Shown piece after piece: positions 8,256 to 15,993 of a DNA stretch of 18,052 nucleotides; the first letter of the stretch is position 1; each line of letters opens with the position of its first letter. The notes under the pieces are model-generated. The model was not told where the DNA came from. It saw only the letters and a list, made by a program, of their open reading frames with translations, and did no database searches. The stretch comes from Baffinella frigidus (taxonomy: Eukaryota > Cryptophyceae > Cryptomonadales > Baffinellaceae): contig MU646436.1 in assembly GCA_026770585.1 (NCBI GenBank), positions 432,518-450,569 of the forward strand, in the 5' to 3' direction. The translations under genes were made by a program, and so were the position numbers.

Positions 8256-8945
8256 CACAGAAGTTATGAGGTGGGGCTGAGGAATCGTGGGATGTTGGGC
8301 GCAGCGTACCGTCTTCTTTCTTCTTCTCCATTACCCGCAGGTCTTCACCTAGTGAAACGTGATCAACTTACTAAGTTGCTAAGTTGTAAGTTGCTAAGTT
8401 GGTACTACTAAGTTGCTAAGTTGTTACTAAGTTGACTACGCACCGTTTGATGGTGGGTGCAGCCCAGCAGGATGTATGAGGCGGGGCTGAGGGACCTTCA
8501 GGTGGTGGGGGCACATCGTGCAGTCCCACCCGAATGGAGGTGAATAAGCGTTAACGGAAGCACGCAGGGCTGGAGGGGGGGGGTATTCAAAAGTCATTTT
8601 TGACGGGAAAACTTTCTCGAAAGTCATTTTTTAGCACAAAAACGGCTCCAAGAACGAGCAAACGGCTCCAAGAGCGAGCATGGAATACCCCACCCAAGGG
8701 CCTGGAGTGGAGCGTGGGGTGTTAGGAACACAGAAGTTATGAGGTGGGGCGGAGGATGTGTGGGATGTTGGGCGCAGCGTCCTAACCTAGCGGAAAGTGA
8801 TCAACTTACACTGACTACTCACCGTTCGATGTTGGGCGTACCTTCTTCTTTCTTCTGCTCCATTACCCTCAGGTCGTCACCTCGTGAAAAGTGATCAACT
8901 TACTGACTACTCACCGTTGGATGTGGGGTGCAGCGTACCCGGTTG
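8256..8945. repeat. Degenerate tandem array with splice-like and exon-like sequences
   Basis: A block holding ACAGAAGTTATGAGGTGGGG...GTTGGGCGCAGCGTACC and a TTCTTTCTTCT tract recurs (about 8258-8360, 8731-8830, 8820-8945). On the minus strand two copies read as a short exon, acceptor CACTAG or CACGAG, then EDLRVMEKKKED or DDLRVMEQKKEE, then donor G|GTACGC (about 8346-8310 and 8884-8848). A possible linked minus-strand exon at 8573-8512 (LRASVNAYSPPFGWD..., donor AAG|GTCCC) is in compatible phase. At 8365-8436 there is a simple CTAAGTTG repeat. No complete gene could be assembled and the coding strand is not settled. Confidence 0.4.
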
Positions 8946-8954
8946 TCCCAACAG

Positions 8955-9500
8955 ACGCGATGCTCAACCCCTCCACGCGTCTCCGTGAGTCTGCGGCCAG
9001 GTCCGTGCCCCACCACCAACAAACCTGTTCACCCCCCTAGGAAAACCTTAGATCCCTAGGGATGTCCTACCGTAGGGTCCCTACGAAATGAAGATCCGAA
9101 GCCCCCAGGCCCGAAATAAGCTGTTTCGGGTTGCCGGTGGTAGCTGCGCCTCCGCGAGCATGCGGCCAGGTCCTCGCCCCACCTCATACATTATGTGTTT
9201 ACAGATTTCTTCTTTGTACGCACAGTCAACACTGCGAATGTGGGCCCCACATCCTAGCTCTGCCTCAGTTGGGTTGACCGACTAGATCCCGGGTAGGGCC
9301 CTACTCGCCCCTCCTCCCACATCTTGCCTGTCGGCCTCGTCGGCCTCGTCTCCCTTCGTGAACTATGTTCCGAGCAGGATTCTGTATGACTCTCACGGTG
9401 GACTACGGATGTTTCACCCCACATCATAGCTCTGCCTCAGTTGGGTTGACCGACTATTTTCAAGTTGACGTTTTTGAGTCTGCAGCGCGGTCCTCCCCCT
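8955..9500. repeat. Three echoes of a possible exon edge
   Basis: On the plus strand 8955-9000 could encode AMLNPSTRLRESAA between CAACAG and GCCAG|GTCCG. Related sequences at about 9146-9172 (LRLREHAA, GCCAG|GTCCT) and 9472-9491 (FESAA, GCG|GTCCT) repeat the same edge. The minus strand of the same blocks also offers an acceptor (GACCTGGCCGCAG), so the strand is ambiguous. Between them lie two copies of CTCTGCCTCAGTTGGGTTGA (about 9258 and 9430), the end motif of another dispersed repeat. No start, stop or full gene was found. Confidence 0.35.
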
Positions 9501-9627
9501 ACCACCCAACAACTTGAAGCAGCTTAAATCGGGGGTTCCAAGGACGGGTTTCCCCCCAGGAGGTCCACTTTAAAGTGGGCCAGGCATCTATCCCGTGAGA
9601 GTTGCTGACGGAAGAGAGCTGACGTTA

Positions 9628-9686
9628 GTGAGATGGTGACCATCTCACGTGTAGGGTGTAGGGTGTACGTCATGATGACGTCATCA
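9628..9686. promoter_or_regulatory. Two palindromes upstream of the ankyrin-repeat gene, one CRE-like
   Basis: 9673-9686 is a perfect 14-bp palindrome (TGATGACGTCATCA) with the TGACGTCA core recognised by many bZIP factors. 9628-9648 is a 10-bp inverted repeat with one central base (GTGAGATGGT G ACCATCTCAC). They end 58 bp before the ATG. Binding is inferred from the motif only. The surrounding sequence is also related to the intron 1 repeat unit, so this could be repeat-derived. Confidence 0.45.
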
Positions 9687-9744
9687 GAAACCGGCGCTGA
9701 CGCGGAACCGCGGGCAGGGGGTGCGTGTGGGATCTTAGATTATA

Positions 9745-11154
9745 ATGGATGGAGGCGTTGAAGACGAAACATTATTGGTGCGACAGCTGGTTCTACAGGA
9801 GGAGGAAAAGAGCAGACGTTAGTGAAATGGTGACGGTGGCAGAAACTCAAAAAGAAACCGGTGCTGAAACTCGGACAGGGGGTGTGCGTGGGAGGTGCAA
9901 CAGCTCATTCTACAGGAGCACACTTTCAGTGAAATGGTGACGGCGGCAGAAACCGAAATGAAAAGGGGCTGAAGAAATTAAAGAGAAACCGTGGACAGGG
10001 GGTGTGCGTGGGAGGTGCAGCAGCTCATTCTACAGGATAACATTTTTAGAGAAATGGTGACAGCGGCAGAAACTGAAACGAACCCGGTGCTAAGGAACTG
10101 AAACGAACCCCGCGGGCAGGGGGCGGGCGTGGGAGGTGCAACAGCTGATTCTACAGGAGCACACTTCTAGTGAAATGGTGACGGCGGCAGAAACCGAAAT
10201 GAAAAGGGGCTGAAGAAATTAAAGAGAAACCGTGGACAGGAGGGGGCGGGCGTGGGAGGTGCGGCAGTTGATTCTGCAGGATGATATTTCTAGTGAAATG
10301 GTGACAGCGGCAGAACCTGAGACGAAACAGAGGGCGCTGACGCGAAACTTGCCGATAGGGGACGAACCCGGTGCTGAAGAAGCTGAAGAGAAACCCGCGG
10401 ACAGGGGGCGGGCATGGGAGGTGCAACAGCTCATCCTACAGGATAACATTTTTAGAGAAATGGTGACGGCGACAGAACCTGACACGAAACCGGCGCTGAC
10501 GCAAAACTTGCCGACAGGGGGCGGGCGTGGGAGGTTCGGCAGCTCATTCTACAGGATGAGGCGCAGGTTAACGAGCCGGATGTGTTTGGACGGTACGCAC
10601 CCTACACCCTACACCCTACACCCTACACCCTACATTCCTTAACCGAACACCCCACATCCTACACCCCTCAACCCTACACTCTACACCATAAACCATAAAC
10701 CCTTTACCCTACTTTCTACACATCACAACCTACACCCTACACCCTACACCCTACACCCCACACCCCACACCCCACACCCTACACCCCACACCATAAACCA
10801 TAACCATAAACCATAAACCATAAACCCTACTCCCTACACCTGACACCCTGCACCCTGAACCCTGAACCCTAATCCTCAAACCCCAAACCCCGAACACTCA
10901 ACCCCAAACCCCAAACCCCAAAACCCCAAACCCCAAACCCCAAACCCCAAACCCCAAACCCCAATCGTTCACTAGGTATGCGGCGATCCACTGGGCGGCG
11001 CTGATGGATCAGGAGGAGGCCCTCGAGATGCTCATCGTCGAATTCGGTCACCTGCCCCCCCCTTTAGAGAGAGAGCGCGAGGGATAGTGAGTGTGTGTTA
11101 GAGAGAGAGAGAGCGAGAGAGCGAGAAAGAGAGAGTGTGTGAGAGAGCGCGAGA

Positions 11155-11187
<33 letters not shown>

Positions 11188-13188
11188 CGCGCGCGCAAGA
11201 CAGAGGGAGTGCGTGTGTGTGTGTCAGAGAGAGAGAGAGAAAAAAAGAGAGAGAAAGAGAGAGAGAGAGAAAGTGTGTGTGTGTGTGTTTGTTTCTGAGA
11301 GAGAGATAGAGAGACAGCGAGATAGAGTGAGAGAACGCGAGAACGCGAGAGATCGACATTGAAACCTCGTGTGTGCTCATTCTCGCAACTCGAAACGGTC
11401 CGTTTAAACCCGTTAACGACCTGTACAACCTTTTCGGTGTGTTGTCATGCCGAGGGGTATTTTCATCGGCATGGAATTCTCACGTGGAATTCTCACGTTC
11501 ATCGGCATGGAAATCTCCTGTGTTGTCCTTCTCAATGTCGAGGGGTGGTGGCAGGGGCGGACATGGAGCAGCGAACGCGTTACAACCGCACTGCCCTCCA
11601 CTACGCTGCCGAACAAGGTCAGTGCCCCCAGAGAGAGAGAGACCGTTATTGATTCCGACACGGCCGCCATGTCCACACAGCGGGCTACGAAGGGATTTTC
11701 GGCCCAAATCGGGCCGACTTTCCGTCGACTTATCCGTAGGAAACCCCCTATGTCCCTACGGGTTGCCTACCGTAGGGTCGTAGGTCTTATCGCACAAGAG
11801 TTATTCAAAATCCCTTCGAAGTCCGCTGTGTGGATTGCCGCGACTCCTCGGGGAGGAGTGCAAGGTCCTCCTGCCCGCCAACTAGGAGATTACTCTCTTC
11901 TAATTAGGGGGCTCACGTTATTTACACCGGGCGTCGGGCTATGGATTTTTCAATTCCGGGTTATTCAAGAATCCGGTTGGAGTGGCCCAGCCTTATCAAG
12001 TAAACTCGCCTCATCAAGTGAAGCGTTTTGATCGTTTGGCGCTGATGCGGGCCGGCTCCTTCCACTCGGAACACTAAGGGGAACATTCTAAAGTTAATTA
12101 TTGGATTGTTTCTTAAGGAAACATGCCAAAAGTCAGCAATTTTTGGTCACGTTGTCCCCGGATATCCGGGGGATATGTGAATCGTAGCCTTCCGAGTGGT
12201 GAGCGAGGTAGCCCTGTCAGAGAATGATGAAATCCTGATTTGAAGCCTGAATTTCTGATGTGTAGCCTGGCGTGGCAGGGTGGGTGGGGACTTCGCGGGT
12301 GCTGATGCGGCATGGCAATGGCTCCAATTCCTCGACTTTTGGCGTGTTTCCCGGGCAGGAATCAACTTTACTCTTAGATGGACTTGAAAATGAAGTCCTC
12401 ACTTGCGTGACATGGCGTGGCAGGGTGGGTGACGACTTCTCTGTCTGGTCCCTCCCCGATGTGTGAATCAAATTCTCGTCGGAGGGGGACCTGACGATCG
12501 GGATTCCGCTCTGTACCACTCACGAGTTTGTGGCTGTATTAGCGTCCAATCACCTTTTCTCTGGTGCATGCAGGGCGGGTGGGGGCGGCGCGGGTGCTGA
12601 TGCGGCAGCACGCCAAACGTCAGTAATTGGAACCATTGCCATGCGCAATAATGTTTCATTCGTACCAGGAAACCCTTTTAGAAGAGAGCCTCAACCTGAA
12701 AGAAGGGAGCTTCAACCTGAAATTCTGGTGTGTGATCTAGCGTGGCAGGGCGGGTGGGGGCTTGGCGGCTGGATTCCGCGCTGTACCACTCACGAGTTTG
12801 TGGCTGTATCGGCGTCCAACTAACCTTCTCTCTCGCGCATGCAGGGCGGGTGGGGGCGGCGCGGGTGCTGATGCGGCTGGGCGCGAACAAGGAGGCACGG
12901 GACAATGATGGATGGACTCCTGGCGACCTTGCGAAAGCGTCCTGCCCCCCCCCCTCTTCCCCCCTTCGTTGTTTGCTGATTTGCGTGCGTCGCGGTCAGA
13001 GAGGGAGAGAGGGAGGGAGGGAGGGAGGGAGAGAGAGATGGAGAGAGAGTGATGAGGAGAGAGAGAGAGAGGGAGGGAGAGGGGGAGAGAGGGAGGGAGG
13101 GAGGAAGAGGGTGTGGAGGGGGGGGAGAGAGATAAGAAGGAAGAGAGGGAGGGAGGGAGGGTGAGAGGGAGAGAGGAAGAGAGAGAGA

Positions 13189-13222
<34 letters not shown>

Positions 13223-13245
13223 CAGAAAGAGATAGAGATAGAGGA

Positions 13246-13282
<37 letters not shown>

Positions 13283-13292
13283 GAAGAAAGAG

Positions 13293-13323
<31 letters not shown>

Positions 13324-13333
13324 GAAGAAAGAG

Positions 13334-13375
<42 letters not shown>

Positions 13376-14887
13376 GAACGAGATAGAGGCGCGCGTGCCT
13401 GCAGCAGGACGTCCCCGATCGACGCGCGTCTCGATGTTGTGCCAGGACCCACCAGCCACACGGTGCACTACGGACCTTTTATCAAAAGTCAACTTACCCA
13501 GTGGGCAGTTAACTTTTAAGGATTTTATCATGCAAATTTGGTCACGTTACCGCTAAATCTAGCGGAGCCGAAACCTTCGTAGCCCACCGTGTGGTTCCCA
13601 CGATGGAGGCGGCGACGCGCGTCTCCCACTTGTGCCAGGACCCACTAGGAGGCCGATAAAGAGGGCCTTATCCACACAGCGGTCTACGAAGGGAAAATCG
13701 TTCAAATCTTAGCCATTTTTCGTTACCTTATCCATAGGAATCCCCCTATGTCCCTACGGATTGCATACCGTAGGGTCTTATGTCTTGTCGCTTAGGGGTT
13801 ATTCGAAATCCCTTCGAAGTCCGCTGTGTGGGTGGTCCCACGATAGAGGCGGAGTCCTCGAATCGAGGCACTCCCGTTTCTGGGGACACAGTCCCGTGTA
13901 GGATGGCAGGAGTGACTTTACACAGACCTTCGCGAGTCTGATGCTGCACTGAGTGGCACTGCGGGTGTGGTGCCCTACACCCTCAACCCTCAATCCATCA
14001 AATCTCGACCCTGAGTGGTACAGTGTGGTGCTGAGTAGGCGTGAGTACAGTGGACCTACCCTAACACATACCCGTCGGGGCCGGACTGATTGAGTATGTG
14101 TGGAGGGTAGGTATGCGTTATGGTGTCCACCCTTCAGGCATACTTCCTTGCAGGGGGAAATCGGGGGCCGGCCGAAGGGTATGCGTGGAGGGTGAGTATG
14201 TGTTACGGTAGCCTGTGTTAGGGTAGGTGGACTGTAGTACTTATCCGGGGAAACCAATTTTTGTTCCATTTCCTGGCATCGAAAATTCCTACACAACTTG
14301 CTCTTACTAGTAATATTAATATTCAAGCATGTGTGTAGTGGTACTGAAGGGCACCCTCTCTGGTACTGAAGGGCACCCTCGCGCGCGCAGGGGGGGGTAT
14401 CATGCGGCGTTAGCCATCATCGAAGGCCAAGACCCTGCTCTTCCTTCGGGAGAGGGGGGGGTTGCCCCGACGGTGCGCTCGGAAACCCCAAACCCCGAAC
14501 ACGAAACACGAAACCCGACACATGAAACATGAAACATGAAACACGAAACACGAAAACCGATAACCGAAACCTTAAACCCTAAACTCTAAACTCTGAACTC
14601 TGAACCCTAAACCCGAAACCTGAAACCTGTAAACCGAAAACCGAAAACCCCAAACCCTAAACTCTGAATCCCAAACCCCAAACCCCAAACCCCAAACCCC
14701 AAACCCCAAACCCCAAACCCCAAACCCCAAACCCCAAACCCTAAAACAGGATGGTGTCCCTTCGACGGATGCCAGCGGGGAACTCCCTTCGGGAAATGCC
14801 TGGGATGGCCTCCCTGGCGGGGAGGGCGCCAAGGTGTGGGCGTCAGGAGGAGGAGGGGGCAAGGGGGGCTGGCAAGCCTTTTCGTAA
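9745..14887 (+). CDS. Ankyrin-repeat protein, 179 residues, seven exons
   Basis: Exons: 9745-9777, 10534-10592, 10976-11046, 11555-11617, 12845-12938, 14391-14472 and 14750-14887. All introns are GT-AG and all phases agree; the coding total is 540 nt. The protein begins MDGGVEDETLLVRQLILQDE. Three consecutive 33-residue ankyrin repeats follow, roughly residues 24-56 (VNEPDVFGRYAAIHWAAL...), 57-89 (ADMEQRTRYNRTALHYAAEQ...) and 90-122 (ANKEARDNDGWTPGDLAKA...). A Gly/Ser/Pro-rich tail ends GGWQAFS. The helix signatures IHWAA, ALHYAA and WTPGDLAKA and the repeat length make the fold secure. Ankyrin repeats bind other proteins; the partner is unknown. Exon junctions fall inside repeats, not between them. 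Introns total more than 4.5 kb against 0.54 kb of coding sequence. The least certain points are the start exon and the acceptor of exon 6 in a run of G. Confidence 0.85.
9778..10592 (+). repeat. Intron 1 array: units of about 120 bp that each start with a copy of exon 2
   Basis: Copies of GTGCAACAGCTCATTCTACA begin at 9778, 9895, 10015, 10136, 10259, 10421 and 10534, the last being the real exon 2. Spacings are 117, 120, 121, 123, 162 and 113 bp. All but the first follow GGGAG, so the intron contains five further AG|GT boundaries before the real acceptor. The first copy supplies the donor after exon 1 (TTG|GTGCGACAG). The unit bodies (AGTGAAATGGTGACGGCGGC, GCAGGGGGCGGGCGTGGGAG) are also related to sequence just upstream of exon 1. 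Confidence 0.92.
10595..10966. repeat. Telomere-like CCCTACA and ACCCCAA arrays filling intron 2
   Basis: The intron starts after the donor at 10593 and is almost wholly CACCCTACAC, then AACCATAAACC, then AAACCCCAAACCCC. It ends just before the acceptor (CACTAG, 10970-10975). There is no other content. Confidence 0.92.
11061..11356. repeat. GA/GT compound microsatellite in intron 3
   Basis: Mixed (GA)n, (GT)n and CGCG tracts start just after the donor and a C-rich stretch. A small duplication follows at 11470-11510 (GGAATTCTCACGT twice, CATCGGCATGGAA twice). Confidence 0.93.
11672..11834. mobile_element. 163-bp inverted-repeat element, family C, copy 1 (ankyrin intron 4)
   Basis: Ends TCCACACAGCGG and CCGCTGTGTGGA; the symmetry continues through CTACGAAGGGATTTT versus AAAATCCCTTCGAAG. 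The inside holds CCCTATGTCCCTACGG and TACCGTAGGGTC. A second copy of about 161 bp lies in intron 5 of the same gene. No coding capacity; a MITE-like element is the best label. Confidence 0.85.
12262..12885 (+). repeat. Exon-edge echoes: four copies of the acceptor and start of ankyrin exon 5
   Basis: The real exon starts at 12845 (GCAG|GGCGGGTGGGGGCGGCG). Copies begin near 12278, 12423, 12574 and 12752. The 12574 copy is the closest: about 60 bp upstream (TACCACTCACGAGTTTGTGG...) are shared with 12786-12844, and identity runs through GTGCTGATGCGGC into the exon. Splicing to it would give RVGAARVLMR, then a different tail and an early stop (TAA) 18 nt later. The older copies keep GGCAGGGTGGGT but have lost much of the codon sequence. 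Confidence 0.88.
12998..13388. repeat. (GA)n / GGGAGA microsatellite in intron 5
   Basis: About 390 bp of purine-rich GAGAGA and GGGAGGGAGG. On the minus strand it gives a spurious Ser/Leu-rich open frame. A short repeated block follows at about 13415-13455 and 13610-13650 (GACGCGCGTCTC...TTGTGCCAGGACCCAC), again duplicated within the intron. Confidence 0.93.
13671..13831. mobile_element. 161-bp inverted-repeat element, family C, copy 2 (ankyrin intron 5)
   Basis: Same ends as copy 1 (TCCACACAGCGG and CCGCTGTGTGG) and a similar interior, in the same orientation. Divergence from copy 1 is moderate, so the two insertions are not an immediate duplication. Confidence 0.85.
14277..14340. mobile_element. 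Foldback element, family A, copy 4 (degenerate)
   Basis: GCATCGAAAATTCCTACACA on the left and TGTGTGTAGTG on the right, with an AT-rich loop. The right arm is truncated where a 20-bp tandem repeat begins (GGTACTGAAGGGCACCCTC twice, up to about 14380), just before the exon 6 acceptor. Confidence 0.6.
14484..14746. repeat. AAACCCC / AACACGAAAC arrays filling intron 6
   Basis: The intron opens after the donor ACG|GTGCGC and is made almost wholly of ACGAAACACG, CCTAAACTCTG and AACCCCAAACCCC units, ending with the acceptor AACAG at 14745-14749. Confidence 0.92.
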
Positions 14888-14950
14888 CTTGTCAGAAAGG
14901 GGGGGGGTCTCGTAAGGTGTTAGACTTCTCGTAAGTTGTTAGAAAGTGGT
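14878..14950 (+). repeat. Echo of the ankyrin gene stop region
   Basis: The gene ends TTTTCGTAACTTGTCAGAAAG. The blocks TCTCGTAAGGTGTTAGACT and TTCTCGTAAGTTGTTAGAAAG follow, each repeating the stop-codon context. This parallels the terminal echo of the gene at 5585-6751. Confidence 0.78.
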
Positions 14951-15131
14951 GCGGTGTTGGTGGGACGGGTGGGGTGGGGGGGGCACGGGGTGAGCGGAGC
15001 GTGGAGTGCACACGCGAGGAATAGCATGCATACACTACGTTGTTGATCATCCCTGACGGGGTTGACGCGTGGCGTTATTCGAAAGGCGCCTGCCGATTCA
15101 GGGGTCTAGGACCATCCTGCGTGTACAGTTG

Positions 15132-15276
15132 TATCCCTTAAGTGGCCAGTAGGCTCATACGCCCTACATGTATCCCTTAAGTGGCCATGCCGTCAAAATT
15201 TGACGGCCAAGAGGTCCTAGGCAGGTCCTAGGGCCCTACGGTAGGGCGTATGAGCCTACTGGCCACTTAAGGGATA
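15132..15276. mobile_element. CCTAGG-type palindromic element with perfect 36-bp arms
   Basis: 15132-15167 and 15241-15276 are exact reverse complements (TATCCCTTAAGTGGCCAGTA...). Inside are a second copy of the TATCCCTTAAGTGGCCA end, a small palindrome (GCCGTCAAAATTTGACGGC) and AGGTCCTAGGCAGGTCCTAG. A solo, mutated arm lies at about 16412-16449 within a urease intron. Confidence 0.9.
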
Positions 15277-15353
15277 GTGACCACGTTTGAACCGCATTGA
15301 ACCCTTTTCTTCGGAGTGTACCGTGAACGGTCACGTACTCCCCCCGGATATCC

Positions 15354-15426
15354 AGGCACCAAAGCACCACCAAAGCACCAAAGCACCAAAGCACCACCAA
15401 AGCACCAAAGCACCAAAGCACCAAAG
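15354..15426. repeat. AAAGCACC minisatellite
   Basis: CCAAAGCACCACCAAAGCAC and shorter variants, alternating 10- and 13-bp steps. Intergenic between the convergent ankyrin and urease genes. Confidence 0.93.
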
Positions 15427-15492
15427 GGACTCAGGGATATTTCTGAGTGGCTCACCACGCGCCCTCCCCCAGAAATACTGGAGAAGAGGTCC

Positions 15493-15720
15493 TACAGGGG
15501 TACCTCGCTCATGAGAAACGCCCACCCCCCTAGGACCCTACAGTAGGCCTGTTCCTAGGGCCCTGTGGTGGTCGTAGGGGGGTGGGCGGTTTCTTATGAG
15601 CGAGGTGTTTCGCTCATAAGAAACGCCCACCCCCCTAGGACCCTACAGTAGGCCTGTTCCTAGGGCCCTGTGGTGGTCCTAGGGGGGTGGGCGGTTTCTT
15701 ATGAGCGAGGTACCCTTGTA
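15493..15720. mobile_element. Composite palindromic element: two nearly identical foldbacks within outer inverted ends
   Basis: Two units of about 105 bp (about 15501-15606 and 15609-15714) are almost identical. Each is itself a palindrome (GCTCATAAGAAACGCCCACC versus its complement). The outermost ends TACAGGGGTACCTCGCTCAT and ATGAGCGAGGTACCCTTGTA are also inverted. Near identity between the units implies a very recent duplication. Confidence 0.9.
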
Positions 15721-15769
15721 GCGCGACCGACCGAGGCGGGCTGGTGTGCGAGAAATGCTGCCCGGGAAT

Positions 15770-15990
15770 CTCACGAGAGGCCCGCCTGAGGAATCGCACG
15801 AGATAGGCCCGCCTCGGAACAGACAGGCCCGCTTCGGGTTACACAGTCCCGCCTCGGGACAGCCAGGCCCACCTCGGGGCACACATGCCCGCCTCGGGAC
15901 AGACAGACCCGCCTCACAACAGCCAGGCCCGCCTCGTGACCGACAGGCCCACCTCGGGACGGACAGGCCCGCCTCAGGAAAGAACAGGCG
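15770..15990. repeat. GCCCGCCTCGGGACAGACAG minisatellite
   Basis: About ten units of 18-20 bp, ending just beyond the urease stop codon (15994), so it may lie in the urease 3' UTR. Confidence 0.92.
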
Positions 15991-15993
15991 CGC

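Noticed and set aside
8461-8542. Plus-strand exon reading MYEAGLRDLQVVGAHRAVPP
   Set aside because: The frame ends in TGA at the supposed donor, and the minus strand of the same block offers a better-supported exon; coding strand left open.
10232-10642. Plus-strand 136-codon frame with repeated QLILQD...EMVTA units, as a repeat protein
   Set aside because: The in-frame repetition is explained by array units of 162 and 123 bp in ankyrin intron 1. The frame is lost at exon 2, and the spliced ankyrin model accounts for the QLILQ motif.
12939-13164. Extension of ankyrin exon 5 to a donor at about 12995
   Set aside because: It would add a Pro/Cys-rich stretch that breaks the third repeat. The GC|GTCCTG donor at 12938 joins exon 6 in frame as LAKAGGYHAALAIIE.
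12737-13531. Long minus-strand open frames rich in Ser and Leu (up to 264 codons)
   Set aside because: They are translations of the GA microsatellite in ankyrin intron 5; low complexity and no independent coding sign.
13609-13659. Possible terminal plus-strand exon (ATRVSHLCQDPLGGR then TAA) of the ankyrin gene
   Set aside because: Its acceptor is weak and out of phase. The in-phase join of 12938 to 14391 rebuilds a proper ankyrin helix, so this block lies in intron 5.
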